64,000 nucleotides of DNA from Ectobius pallidus (Eukaryota; Arthropoda; Insecta; Blattodea; Ectobiidae): contig CAXKWD010000011.1 of assembly GCA_964059195.1 (NCBI GenBank), positions 36,088,766-36,152,765 on the forward strand, read 5' to 3'. The notes under the pieces are model-generated. The model saw only the letters and a program-made list of their open reading frames with translations. It was not told where the DNA came from and searched no databases. Within the stretch, counting starts at the first letter, position 1, and every line of letters begins with the position of its first letter. Position numbers and translations under genes: made by a program. Positions 11,110 to 24,370 of this stretch are shown here, piece by piece.

Positions 11110-13020
11110 AAACAATGTCGACATGCACGTACCTACTCAGAGGAAATGCTGAATTTTCAAACGAGAGAAATTTTTAAAGTGATTTTTATGCCAAAATCCA
11201 TTCATACTCTCCTTGAACAAAAAGGCATTGAGTTACTGCCAGTTATGTGTCACAGCAATTTCTAGTAATGAGACTCGCATTTTTATGTTCTTACAAAGAC
11301 GTTTTCATTCGTGTTATAAATTAATTATAACTAACACTAGGGTTACATAAAATGTTGCTTTTCTTTGCAAGCCTGTTTTAGTTTTAGGCCTATATCGTTT
11401 GTCTGTTCATACTAAAGCAAATAATACCCTAAAAAAATAAATATATGCGTTTTTATTTCAAGTTTGGTTTGCGTCATTACACAAGCAATCCGTATCATAT
11501 TATTACCTACTGATTAAACAGTTAGAAACCATGAAAGTCGTCTATAGGGCTCGGAAGTTGATTACCTAAAAATGACCTATAAAATAACATTAAATTTATG
11601 AGAATATGACGAACAATTGAAAAAATGACTTATCATTTCGAAATATGTATTTAAAAAAGGGAATATTCAGTATTAAAATAATAAATAATAATAAACAAAG
11701 GTCAGTATTAAAGTATTTTATATTACTAATTTTATTATGTTTTCTATTATTATTACGTTTATTTTGTTTATTAATTAACGCCTCATAATTAAGGAATTAT
11801 AGATCGCTTTAATCTTGCAAAGTCCATTGTGAAGAGAAAATAGGGAAAATGCAATGGCAGAATGAAAATTTCACAAAAAATTACCAGTAAAGAATAAAAT
11901 CCCGAAAAATGGACAAAAGAGGCGAGACGAATTTATACTACATCCTGCACTGTCTATGATGTCTCAGATATAAGACGACATTTCATCAGCTTTCGAACCC
12001 TAGTAATTTATGTTATAACTTAAATACAATGGTCATAAAATATTGCTTTAAAGATATTCTAAATTTATTAACATTTCAAAGCTTCCCGTCCTTAGATAAA
12101 AAGTTATAAAACTGTAAAGCTTGTAACGGTATACTAAAGTATGTTGTTATTTTTTCCCGAAGTAAAATAAACCTTATTAATTAACTAAGCAGATTAGGCT
12201 CATAGTTTAATGCTTGATTACCTAACGGAGATTGTTATTATGCTTCGTTAGAGCGTATTGTATAATTACGTAGCTTATAAAATGGATGATTAATTTGTGA
12301 TAACAGATTTTCTCACAGATATTACAATTGGGCTTTTTTCACAGCTAATATTATAATCACTTAGGTGCATTTCAAAATACAATCTCCTATATGCGAATCA
12401 TGGGCATTCAAGTGATAATGATAAATGTTGAACAGTTTCTTCATTTCCACATACACACTCCAGACCATTATCTTCATGGACATGAAATAGTCTGAAGTAC
12501 ACTGTGGCCAGAAGTTAATTGTGTTAATATGCGTATGAAATCCGGCATGAATAATGTAGCCTACTCTTCATACGACTATAAATATCAGGGAAGAAAAGCT
12601 CTCTAATGCTAATAGCATTTCTAATCTTTATCCATTGAGAGTTCCAAACATTAACAAGAACTTTCAATCAAATTTTTGTACGGGATAATGGACTTGAAGT
12701 GTATGTAATACCGTCGTTACTTGCAGCTAATCGATGTGCTAGATCATCTTTTCACTGCCAATAATACCGATATACCTTCATTACCAATATACCCTTTCAC
12801 GGTAAAATATGGCTCATGTTTTCTAGTCCTGAAAATGATAGTTTTACATCACTTCAATAATTACTTCATTCCTCAAGGGAGAAGCATGCAAAATTCTAAT
12901 CCATTCCGAAGTACCGGAGAAAATGCTAAAATGAGAGAAGTAATAACTAGAGTCAGACAAGATAAAATCCGCAAGAAAAGCAAAAAATAAAATAAAATAA
13001 AAATAATAACCTCGAGAGAA
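11110..13020. repeat. Dispersed repeat, copy B (unknown family)
   Basis: Paralogue of the repeat at 9595-10925, with the same block order. It carries its own MITE insertion at 11545-12002 and extra sequence around 12170-12830 that copy A lacks. Open frames at 12721-13103 overlap on opposite strands and are not credible genes. Confidence 0.7.
11545..12002. mobile_element. hAT-type MITE inside repeat copy B
   Basis: The left end TAGGGCTCGGAAGTTGAT and the inverted right end TAGGGTTCGAAAGCTGAT bound 458 bp of non-coding sequence. Flanking 8-mers are GTCGTCTA and GTAATTTA (5/8 identical). Copy A reads straight through this point (ATCATCTATGTTATAA), giving a paralogous empty site. Confidence 0.75.
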
Positions 13021-13299
13021 ATTATTATCAACACGTGTAATAACACTGTTACGCTACTAATTTGGATAAAATATGCAATGTACCGTTCAATCAATGCTGC
13101 CATGTTCAGCGAGTAATCTTGTAGGCCTACAAACCGATCAGCTGAGTGTTCATTTTCTCAGTTCAATTTTTTTCTCTCTTTCGTAGTTTCACCTCTCCCT
13201 TTTAGGGACCTTAATGCGGCCCGTGCCGCCCGGGTCTCACCGGGCCACGACCTGTCGGGAGAGGAATGAACTATGGATCACATATCACAGACATACTTT

Positions 13300-13602
13300 T
13301 TTTTACCAGACAAGGGCATGGAGAGCCTCCCCGGATGAGTGATCAGCCCAATGCCGGGGCCACCTCCGAGACAGCACGAACAAATAGGACGAGACACATC
13401 ATTCACACACTCACTCCAAACAAGGAGAGGATGGGATGAAAATGATAATGACGGCCAGATGATATCCGGGGACCACAAGGGCCTAAAGTTACCTGACATT
13501 TGTCTCAACCTCACCCAGGTAACTTGTCCCGACCAGCAATCGAACCCAGGCCCCCTGCGTGAGAGGCACGAACGCATCCCCTACGCCACAGCGGGGGACC
13601 AG
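13300..13602 (-). mobile_element. tRNA-derived SINE
   Basis: The minus-strand head reads CGCTGTGGCGTAGGGGATGC (A box) and GCCTGGGTTCGATTGCTGG (B box), followed by a GC-rich body to about 13300. Overlapping open frames on both strands are SINE by-products. A shorter relative of the head lies at 28855-28945. Confidence 0.8.
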
Positions 13603-15837
13603 TTCAAAATTGATGTATTAAAATATCCTCTGAATGTTATGTATAGAAGCAGATGCGTTACATAAAATTATGAGATATGGTCAAAGACTTTGCGAGGAAA
13701 ATAAAGTAGAGGTAGATTATTAAGGCATATATAAAATAAAAGCATATTGAAATATATATTTTCCTTCTAACTGTAAATTTGCTTAACTTCGAATATTCAA
13801 GAAATACTGAATTGTAAATAAGTCTAAGGCAAAATTAGTTCATGTTTAGGACATCTAAGGGTCTTAATCCGGCTTTGGGAATAACCTCACCGGAGTTGTT
13901 ATGGAAAACTTGCACCCACAGATCCATTTCTTTTCTCAACATCATGAAAGCAATTTTCCAGATTATCGAGAAAAATACTACCCAGAGCTAGGAAGAAATA
14001 CCCTGACACGAGCCGCTCTTGACAGAAAATGTTTTAGTGAATGAGAATAAGCCGTTATCGTTACAACAGAAGTCCCACAAACATAATACAGTACAATTAG
14101 ACAATATCTTAGTAATATATTGTATTCATTTTTAAAAACAAATAAATTTTCCTAAAATTCACATTAGGATTGACCTAATCTGTCTGCCTATAAGGATTGA
14201 CGGATCCGCCCAACCATTTTTTTGCTATAAATAGCGGAAGTTTTGTTTTCTATGAACAGGTCTAGAACTAGCAATATATCTTTCATAAAGTTGTTTAGAT
14301 AAACGACAGACGTTATTTTTTAAAATAAAATGTCGCTTCATCATCTAGCTACGCCTGACAGGGGCAGTTCTTTATGCTAACACTGCTACCTGACTGTTGG
14401 TTTTCTATTCTTCTACAAGCTGGCATGTATATTTTATTTCTGAAACTAAAAACCAAAGGCATTACTTAGATTGCTTCAACTAGTCTGTCGTAATCTGGTT
14501 TCGAACCAGTGCACGTTACGAAGCACTCTATTAAAGCGTCTTGAGCTGTGAAGGAAAGAGTGTCTAATAGTACGGATCTATTGTCTTGTGTTCACGTACA
14601 TCCAACTACCGAAACTAAGATAAACCAAAAATCAAGGCATGCTCTATTATTTTTTTTTTGTTTTGGCGTTGTGTTCAACGTCTTTCAAACATTAATTAAT
14701 AAATAATTTACTGTTAACTTCCAGTCGATGCAGTTTGGACTCACTTGCAGGGGGCAAATCCTTGACTTCTCTACTTAATGCAGATCGAACTGCCGATTTA
14801 GATCAAATTAAAATTCCTTCCGCAAAATCGTGCAATTGATGTCATGGCTAGAGAATGACAGTTTTAAGGCTAAGGTTTTTTTTTTCAGTCCTTAAAACGA
14901 AAAAAGGCTGCCATGACAATCTGTTTCCTCCGTGACGCCAGCCTGTAATATCCCATGGGAGGACAGGGTCTACAATCTACCTCACCTACTTTCATCTTTA
15001 GACTTGTAAATATATTATCTCCATTTTGTTTTTGAATTTCGTATTTTGGTATTGTGTTCGTAAATTTGCGTGGGGTCATGTAAATTCTTGACTTTTTTAA
15101 TCCTTGGTTAGATTTTTGTGAATTTTTTACAGGGATTATCTTCATACCACAAATTTACTAATTTTTAAAATCCAAAAAGGCAGACGGCCAGAAGGATCCC
15201 AATATTGACATGCGAGAGAATAGTTTACAACAAAACTTGGAGCATATTTTTCTCCATTCGACATTTTAACACCTTTGGAAGACATTTAGCAAAAAAAAGT
15301 AGCGATACAAATTTCAGTCTTTCAGCATATTAGCACAGATGGCTAACTCTTTGCATTAAGCGTAAAAATATTACTAATGTTAGAAAAGTCTTCAACGTTA
15401 CATTATAACAGGCTTCGTAACACTTAGATCTAGAAAAGGCAGAATAAACAAACAGAGATTTGTAAAACTTACGAGATCTATAAAAATTGCTACAAAATTA
15501 AACGAAATACATCTGAATATCTTAAACGGCAAAAAAAAGTATCAATCAATACTCTAGGGGGGACTACATGCCGACTGAGAGTTGATCAGAACACTTGTCT
15601 ATAGAGGAGGTATACGGTTTACTTGAAAGAGAAGTGTTACTTGTAAAACGTATGTATACCTAGAGTATGTGTTGTGTGAACAACAGGGTATAAATGGGCG
15701 GTATGTTCAACTACTCTAAGCGACGAGACAGGAAGGCACGTATTGTGTGAATCATAGTGGACGATGTGACTAAATTGATAGAAGGCGTGTTGAGTGCCTT
15801 TGGGTTGGGTAAGTCTTTGTTTCTTCGTTAAGACCAT
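13603..15837. other. Unannotated DNA with one weak open frame
   Basis: Mostly AT-rich. A minus frame at 14885-15145 contains PPMGYYRLASRRKQ and is preceded by a T-rich stretch. It could be a fragment of a retroelement ORF, but I do not recognise a family. Nothing else is supported. Confidence 0.35.
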
Positions 15838-16290
15838 ACTCCATACACTTACATACTCACTCAATGGCAATAGACAATTCCTAAGCAAGCTACAGGAAAA
15901 TTATCTATTTTATGGAACAGGTTCATTGCCGCGCTTAACTGAGCCCGCCATTCAACCCTATTCTGTGCTAACTCCATCCAACCATCCCCCTCAAATCCTA
16001 CTTCTCTTAAATATATCCTAATATTGTCCTCCCACCTACGTCTAGGTCTTCCAAGTGATCTTTTCACTTCGGGTCTACCAGTCAATATTTTTGAGATATG
16101 TCTTTCCTCCCTCATGCGCGCAACATGTCTAGCCACTTCATCTTCCGTGATTTAATTACCCTTACTATATCCGGTGACAAGTACAGGTTATGAAGCTCGT
16201 CGTTATGCAGTTTTCTCCAGTCCACATTTTTCATCTCTCTTAGGCCCAAATATTTTCCTAAGCACCCTGTTTTAAATACTCTCAGATGAA
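15838..16290 (-). mobile_element. Non-LTR retrotransposon 3' end (5'-truncated)
   Basis: Reading down from about 16290, the minus strand encodes NVDWRKLHNDELHNLYLSPD, then a MARHVARMREERHISKILTG segment, then LGRPRRRWEDNIRIYLREVG and ELAQNRVEWRAQLSAAMNL. This is the conserved C-terminal region of insect endonuclease/RT proteins. The 3' UTR ends in a GTAA-like tail near 15840. One apparent frame disruption lies near 16136. It is a relic of the same family as 985-1266 and is longer by about 150 bp. Confidence 0.85.
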
Positions 16291-16714
16291 ATTAAGTATC
16301 AAATACGCACTTCTAAGTATCTGTGTGCATTACTTTGAATAATGGAGGCAGTTACCAAACGAACCTGTTCATCAGTGAGGACTGATCTTAATTTTCAATA
16401 AAATAATTTTTACTATCAATTTCAAGAATTTAATTCTGCCAAGAGCAGAAGGTTGTGAATTTTTCACAAAGGTCGAGTTCAAGCCTGGAAAGTGATGAAT
16501 TCATACTTTCTCCCCCGTGGGCTTGGGATGTATACTATGCCAGAGGGAATTGGAAATTCCAAATTAGGAAAGTAAGAATTCGACTTTACAAATATGTTTA
16601 TATGTACAAACAGAAGTGGAAGAAATTAAGATAAAACAAATGAAAGGACAAAACTATTATAACTAATTCAAAATAGTTTTTTTTTTATTTGGTTGAAACT
16701 ATATTTTATGAAAT

Positions 16715-16815
16715 TCCACAATCCTGCCATCTGCCTATGTTAGATGACGCAGCGGTCGGCTGATAGGCCTTGTCCCTTCAGGGATGTAGCGCCACGGAGT
16801 TTAGTTTAGGATGCT
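16715..16815 (+). mobile_element. SINE fragment, GACGCAG(C/T)GGTCG family
   Basis: The plus strand carries CAATCCTGCCATCTGCCTAT, then GACGCAGCGGTCGGCTGATA, then GATGTAGCGCCACGGAG. The same ordered blocks occur on the minus strand at about 54580-54680. It is probably a fragment of a composite tRNA-derived SINE. Confidence 0.6.
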
Positions 16816-17408
16816 GAGCAACAGTTGTATTATAAAGTTTCAGACCATAGTTCAGATCACGTAACTGCCCGGTAGTAGTTCAACATTTTGTATCCTAAAC
16901 ATTGTGTTTCTTCTTGTATTTTGACATTGTATGAAGGAGATAACTTTTGATCGGTTTTCATGGTAATAAAACCATTATGAAAGTTCGATTTTCATAACCT
17001 TGAATTCAGAGGGTAATAGATTTGTAGGGTAGACGATAGGCTTCTTTAAACTTTTCTTTTTATAATTCTCTTTCGAAATGTTGTTCTGCAAAAATAATTT
17101 AAACCAAAAATAATTTAAAAATATGAGGTTTAAAATAAGGGAAAATCCCGATAAAATAGGACCTTTTACATTTAGACATCCTGCCATAAGTTGATCATGT
17201 TACACTTGCTTCTGTAAACACTGACAGATCACCAATGTTTCATTAATTCTCACTTCGTGCTGTTAAAAAAACCAAAGAACTTTGTCCGCTTAATCAAGAT
17301 CATTCAGATCAAATTCCAAGCCATCACTCGCAGATCAGGCGAAGGAACGTGACATCGACCATTTAAGTCTCAAGTTCTTCGTGGAATCAATATTAATACT
17401 GGCATAGA

Positions 17409-17748
17409 CATAACATTAACTATCGACCCTATTCCCTATCATCACTCCGTATCTATACGCCACAATTGAGACAAATAGCAAGGTTTAAGAAACTGAATAT
17501 GAGAAATCAGATTGATACATAGCTTTTGTGAGCGACTGATTCACGAATTGTGGTTATTAACATTAATAAAGTGATTTTTGCATAACATTAACTATCGACC
17601 CTATTCCTTATCACTCCGTATCTATACGCCACAATTGACACAAACAGCAAGGTTTAAGAAACTGAATATGAGAAATCAGATTGATACATAGCTTTTGTGA
17701 GCGACTGATTCACGAATTGTGGTTATTACCATTGATAAAGTGATTTTT
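17409..17748. repeat. Tandem duplication (~172 bp x 2)
   Basis: Units begin at 17409 and 17581 with CATAACATTAACTATCGACC and run to AAAGTGATTTTTG/A. They differ by a 3-bp indel and a few substitutions, so the duplication is recent. Each unit holds a CCACAATTG...CAATTGTGG-like inverted pair (ACGCCACAATTG and ACGAATTGTGGT). Confidence 0.95.
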
Positions 17749-18911
17749 ATTTGTTCCAAACACTTTTAGGTCGAAATATCATTTTACAAAAAGATACCAT
17801 TCGCGAAAAAACACGACATTTTGTGTGTCTGCGAAACGTTAGCTTTTAGTGCGAATTCTTGTAACTGAATTATATATTTCAAGGGAAATCATAAGTTTCA
17901 GAAAGGCACTTTTAAGAGTAGGCCTACTTAAATGATATGATTATTGAAAGTGGCATAAATATATGTGGACATTAATACATTAAATATTTAATAAACCAAA
18001 TAAGAATGTCTTCTGCTTAATAAGACAACTGAGCTGTATCCAAATTCAAATGCTATTCATGCTCCCGGGTTTAGTTCAGTGGTGCAGCATTAGCGAACTA
18101 TTCAAGAGGTCTGGTGTTTTCCCTGGCTCATGAAAATGTTTCTCTAGGATTATATTTTTTTATGTTAGGTCTATATGTGTTGCTTTTGGTTAGAGTAATT
18201 GAAATCTTATATTAATAAGCCACAGACCGGATATTAAAAGGCAATTTTTAAATCTAAATGGGACAAAAAAGGAAAACTATTGACAAAAAGGAGGAAAGGG
18301 ATATAAATTTTTCACTTCACTTACTTTTAATCACATTTAACATTCCCACATGACTGAATCCCAGATTCTCTCTCTTTAAACATAAAATATTTTTGTAGGG
18401 GGGAAAAAAGAAGAAGAAGACCTCTCAACATCAAGAGAAACCAGTGGGGAAAACTTGGTTCTAACTCTGAATTCTAATCATTGCATTTCACTACTTTTCC
18501 AATCTCTGGCTTTTTAGACATACTTTGCCTGAGCTTATCTTTGGCAAATCCCTTGAGCATATTGACAACTTCTTGTACTATATCCCTCTATGACTTCTTA
18601 CATGAACACTCCTCATCCACTCGTTTGGAAGTCCCTGATAGAAATTTGAATGTGTTTTGCATATAGTTCAGTCTCAAATTTGGATTCCTTAGTAAAGCAC
18701 TGACACGAATTTTTTTTTTTTCAATGGTGAACCAGTGAAATCAATTTTTAATGTTTTCATATTACCAAGGTACCGGTACTGGGTAAGATATATTTTAAAA
18801 ATATGTTATTAAAAAGAGATCGGAAAGGGAAAGTTTCTAAAAAGGGAACCGAGGCTAAAAAAAGGGATGTTAAAGTATATCCGGTATTTGTTGATAATTA
18901 AATCTTATTAC
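17749..18911. other. Unannotated AT-rich DNA
   Basis: A weak tRNA-like stretch at 18064-18130 (GGTTTAGTTCAGTGGTGCAG) may be a decayed SINE head. Nothing else is supported. Confidence 0.35.
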
Positions 18912-20323
18912 CAGGGCCCGGATTCTGATGTCTTATCTTTTAACTGGAACATCATGGACGTTGCTTACTAGTGCAGATAATTCTAATAATGACTCCTAGA
19001 TTATAAAAATGGTAATTTTTAGGGTAATTCTCCTCCCATTTTTTATTTTGAGGTATTTTTTTAATTTAATGCCATTATTTGGCCATTTTTGCACATTTCA
19101 TATTTTTAGGTTATTTTAAAAATACAAAGGCATTATTTTGTGTTGCTTCTCGCATTATATAGATTCTTTGTACATTTACATACAATGAATTTTATCGCAA
19201 CTCTAAATAAGCGTAAATAAATTAGATTACCAATACCAGTCATACAATTTTAATTTGGATACAGAAAGACGGTGTTTGCTGTTTGCAATTAACCGTATGT
19301 ACCAATTAACTAATTACTAGGGACCGGATTTTTAGGTTTTTAAAAACACTGTTTTAGGTTTTCCATTAGGTGAAATAGTTTTTTTTAGGTTTTTTGCCCA
19401 AAATATCATTTTCGGGTAGAATAATTGGTTTAATGAATTTGAATGTGCTACATAGGATTCAATACATAATATTTGTAAAGTTTAACTTAACAAAATTGAC
19501 TTAAATTTGTATAAATTTGCTTTAGGACAGAGCAGACGTAGAAACCCGCGGGGTGCAACGTCATAAAATAACCTCAGAAGAAGAAAAGAAGAAGAAGGGG
19601 GAAAGATGAAATTCAGGTCATCGCCAATCCACTGCCGTAATAAACTCAATTCCATTTGTTTCGGCATAATTAACACGTCTTCTTAAAACTCACAGTGTGA
19701 CCACTCAGTATGAATGACAGGGAAGTACTAAAGACAAACAAGTGCTTAAAAACACAGAAATCTATAACCTTGTTCATACACGGCAACAATGGTTGTTCAT
19801 ACGAGAATACGCCGGTACTCTTACACTTCGTCTCTTGATACTGTCCATCCTAGACGACAACGGGTTGAACGAAATGCTGGTGGTATTAATTTCAACCCGA
19901 CAAAGTTATTGTCTCTCCGAAAAATATCGATATCTCAACTGACAAACAAACAAGACAAAAAAGCAGCCTAAATTAGATATTTTAGGTTTTATATCCCGTT
20001 TAGGTATATTTAGGTTTTTATACCCCATGTAGGTATTTTTAGGTGCCACAGAATTAATGTGGGTGAATCCTATGGACATGATTCGAAAAAGTGTATGAGC
20101 GCTTTTTGTTTTGGAAGTAAGGGAAAAAATAGGTAAAAACCTAAGAATCCGGTCCCTACTAATTACATGCCAGTAATTGAACAACAATATAAATGTAGAC
20201 TAGACACAAATCTTATGAATAAACTAGCATTTACATACAATTTTTTGGGGGTCTTTTTTGTATTTCGCAGTCATTTTATAGCTCATTTTAAAAGTATTTT
20301 AGGTCTTAAAAATCCGGGCCCTG
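18912..20323. mobile_element. hAT MITE (outer), interrupted by a second MITE
   Basis: The inverted ends CAGGGCCCGGATT and AATCCGGGCCCTG are flanked by a perfect 8-bp duplication, CTTATTAC at 18904-18911 and 20324-20331. This is the signature of hAT superfamily transposition. After removing the inner element and its target copy, the outer element is about 563 bp. It is non-coding, hence non-autonomous. Internal sequence shares AGGTATTTTT-type motifs with the inner element. Confidence 0.93.
19318..20158. mobile_element. hAT MITE (inner, nested)
   Basis: The inverted ends TAGGGACCGGATTTTTAGG and CCTAAGAATCCGGTCCCTA are flanked by a perfect 8-bp duplication, CTAATTAC at 19310-19317 and 20159-20166. 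The element is 841 bp with no transposase; the open frames inside (for example 19906-20187 minus) are T/A-rich and unsupported. It inserted into the outer MITE and so is the younger of the two. Confidence 0.95.
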
Positions 20324-20331
20324 CTTATTAC

Positions 20332-23300
20332 GTACGTTGCTGCTGCTGACGCACAAAGGCAAGTTACGTATCCAGACCATAATGGAAACAATGCATCTCG
20401 TGAAAGGAAGATCAGGTGGTCAAAAAACGACTTGAGCAACGGCTCTATTGTACCTAATAAGATATAAGCAAAAATAACATCTTCAAGACAGATAGTAGGA
20501 ACGAGAATCGAATGCACTGCAGTTAAGAGTGGGTGCCCTACTGGCCAGTGCACGGGCAAGCTTCATAGTTGACCTTAACAAGCGGGAATGGACAGGGCAA
20601 TTCCCTAAGTTGTGACTCGATTGGCTGCAATGTGTTTACACTTCTCGACAAGAGGTCACCGAACTCCACGGAGACAGAGAAGCAGTAATTTCAGCACAAT
20701 TTCATAAATGATATGAAATTAAATAATACTAATGATAATAAAATTTAACTATCCTATTATTAGTATTGGTAATATTCTTATTAATTGTTGTAGAACAGCT
20801 ATGCCGCCATTACTATCGTTATTAGTTATTACTAACTATAGGAATTGTAATAAAAGCTCTAATTAACATTTTATTACTGAAACATAACTACTTCTTACTA
20901 ATACTATTACTGTAAGATTAATTAATTATTATTCTACTAGTATTCCTACAGATTCAATTTTAAGTTTAAAATCGTACAACTTTAAGCACAACGCTTTGTA
21001 ATTAAAATATTTATATAACCCAAGACTCCTGTATAGACCATTAATACGATTTCCATTCATATATTGTGTATGAAGTGTATAAAAACGAGAAAAGACAGCT
21101 TATGTTGGAATATATATAAAGTTCCAAGTAGGGTGAACAATTTGAAAAAGCAAAACAACAAAAAAAAAAAAAAAGAGAGAGAATTGCTTATGATAGAGCA
21201 TTGACGATTGTAATGTGTCCACAAAATTAAATTCATAATGCCAAGCTATATACAATAGATTGGTATTTATTGTTATTAAATCTCCAAGTACAAGAGCCCT
21301 ATTTTACCAAGGTATGCTAGGGCTATAGTTCCAGTACAAGTATGTTATAATTATGACATGCAAAAAATTTCAAAATGTGGCAATAAACAATAAGCAAAAG
21401 TGAACATAAACACAAATCATTACGAAGTATTGGTATTTAATCTTGGCTATTCTCTATTCCATTTAAGAACGATCCTGTTCAAAACAAAGAGGCGTGGCTG
21501 TCATAGCCCGCACGAGAGAACGCACGTGTTCACCGTGTTTATGTTAGTTTGTTTATTCTGTAGTACAACTGACCCGCAGGGTTGTCGTGAACAATGAATC
21601 CTTTGTTTTGTTTGCTAATTGATATACTATAATGATGACGATGCCAGTGAGAGTTTGTTATTTCACGTGTAAATGTTGATATTATTGTTGCATGAACTTA
21701 CGATCACTCGTTAGCCACACCCTGCTAATGGTGCATGCTAATGACATTAACCAATCACGTTTTGTCACATGATGCGAATTTTCCGCGAACTCTCTGTGAG
21801 TTCTCCTCTTTGTTTTGACTAGGATCAAACTAGAATGGGATCAATAATAGTTTAAATATTTCCTAATGACATGATGACGTAATGTAGGTTACAATATGAA
21901 TACAACAAATCATTGCAATTTGCATATATCAGCAGTTGTCTATGTAAGTTTCCTGAGTGGAATGTTAGGTGCTCAATGGCGCCAAGCCCACCCAATAATT
22001 TTTCATGTACTATTATAATTATTTATTGCTATTACTATAAATCCTTTTTCTTTGTTGAATCGCTGTACAACGAAAATCAGGCTATAGGCCTAGCGGATAT
22101 ACATAGTACGGTCTCCTATTCCAATTTACTCACTTTCGTTTGAAATCGTTCCTCAGTTCACTAAATTGTTACGACTCTCGATGCAGTTTTCACAGCCACC
22201 GCCGAATTATTTTTTTACGCTTTGAAAAGACTGAAGGAATTTTTCTATTCACAAAAAAAAAAAAATTAATCACATTTTTCTAAGTTTTGTTTTGTTTTTC
22301 TAAGTGGGTCTATACATAAGGAGAGCGCGGACAAGTTATATAATAGAAATTAGATGTTTGTGATATCATAGGAAGGACATTAATGGACAAGGCAAGGAAT
22401 TATGATATAACAAAAGTGGGAAGTGCAAAACTATGGTGACTGGTTAAAAAGTCAACAGTGGAACGAACATATAGAAGGAACTGCAAGGGACAATAAAACA
22501 GAGGGAAATGCAACTTATAGGTATAGGTATATCGAAATGGGGAAAACATTACATAAATCTTACACTTATAATTGAATCTAATATCAGTAGAGAAAAATTA
22601 CTTAAGTATACAATTAATAAGTACAGCTTTTCACAAACTGTGATAATAAACATTGTTGTAAACAATTATCGGAATTAAGAAAAATCTTTCTCTGCCTAGT
22701 TCCATGGAGTCTCGGTTTTGTGGAAGCTTAGCAAAATATAACACAAAATAACTCTGTAGCGATAGCATCAAATTGTACAACAGTCTTCCCCACAAATTAA
22801 AAATATTTTAGAACAGTACTGGATTAGGGCTGTCATATTAGCATTGATACCAAAACCTTCCTTATGATCTGATTTCTATTTATTAACAGAATATTTTAAT
22901 TGCACTAAAGTTGACATAAACTTCTATTTTAACACGTATAGATTTTGCTCAGGTATTATTAAGACAACTACTGCCAAATGAGATCATTTCGAGTCGTAAG
23001 GGTAATTGAACTACTGTAATACCGAATGTTAACCTATGTCCCCGAGAGCCAATCAAAATACTTCGGGGCACCGAACATCGGATAATATAATTCTTATTCT
23101 TAATTTCATTTCAGAGTGGAGTTATGGGTAACAGAACATCACTAAAGTAAACTACAGAACACAGAACTAGATGAGAATGTGTTTATAACTCACGATAACG
23201 AACTAGGCTGATGGTGTCAAGACGTAATTACCATAAAAGAAGCCAGTCTGGCGGATCCAATGAAATCGAATGAAATATGAAGACACAATAATGACAAAAC

Positions 23301-24180
23301 GTATAGTTTTTACCTCTTCTCTATTGAATATATCACATAAAATATAAATAAAATACAACTTTACACACTAGAACACTCTGACTTGCCGCCATCCATGGGC
23401 TAATCGAAACAAGATTATTTAAATCGATCGATAAAAACTCGATAGACAATAGCTATTGCCTTTAGTAGTTAAAGAATCGAACACTTATGACAAGAATGGC
23501 GCTGATCCCTAGTAGTTTCCAATTTCAATAATTTTTTCCAAACTTGTTAAGTTATAGGTTTCATTGCAACCTTGTACGACTTTGTTGTAACCAAAGAAAT
23601 ACTGTAGTCCAATACTACTACAATCTTGTTTTAGAATAATATAAAAAAATCATCCAAGCAAGAGCCCGTTTTTCATGGATGTTAGTGCCTTTGTTTTCTC
23701 CATTTTCAGGAAAAATTAGTTTTTAATAAGATGTACTTGTAGTTAATTTTTTCAAAATAACGAATAAAAATCTAAAATCTAATAGGTCTACATAAAATCA
23801 ACTTGCCTTACTTGTATTCTAGAAAAGTCAGAGTACCTTCAGGCAGTATCAAGAAATATGTCTACAAAAATGGGCAAAGACTGTTTTACAAGGAGCAATC
23901 ATATAACCGGGTATACGAAAAAATGCTTTAAAAAGTTTTGGAAATAGTTTTACGTTTGGAAATTGAAGTATTTATAACTACACCTACATACTGATTTTAA
24001 AATGGCAGACCACTATATACTCAATGTAAAGAAAGCCACGTCCCCGGGAAGGACAAAATATATTAGGAGGATTTATTATATCTGGACTACAATTTATACT
24101 AGCTTTTTGTTATTATAATCTTATCTTACTTTCTTAAATGAAAACAGGAACCCTCCATTTTAGAGACAATCCCAAGAATT
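20332..24180. other. Unannotated DNA
   Basis: No gene recognised. A short hairpin-rich stretch near 23024-23082 (CCGAATGTT...AACATCGG enclosing CCCCGA...TCGGGG) may be a terminus or structured repeat. The remaining open frames are short. Confidence 0.35.
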
Positions 24181-24370
24181 AAAACTCTTTTTGAACATCA
24201 AACATAGACTGGTCCGTCTATTCTTTCGGATTCCTATAATCTTTTCTTAATTTTTTTCAGCCATGAGTAACCCCCTAAAACTCTTTTTGAACTTCAAACA
24301 TAGACTGGTCCGTCTAGTATTTCAGATTCCTATAATCTTTTCTTCATTTCTTTACCCATGAGTAACATCC
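24181..24370. repeat. Tandem duplication (~98 bp x 2)
   Basis: Two adjacent units share AAAACTCTTTTTGAAC, TCAAACATAGACTGGTCCGT, ATTCCTATAATCTTTTCTT and CCATGAGTAAC. They differ at several positions, so the duplication is moderately old. Confidence 0.9.

Noticed and set aside
13278..13665. Overlapping 99- and 108-codon frames on opposite strands
   Set aside because: They coincide with a SINE and show no protein family.
14885..15145. 86-codon minus-strand frame with PPMGYYRLASRRKQ
   Set aside because: It looks somewhat protein-like, but I could not tie it to a family or find neighbouring element structure.
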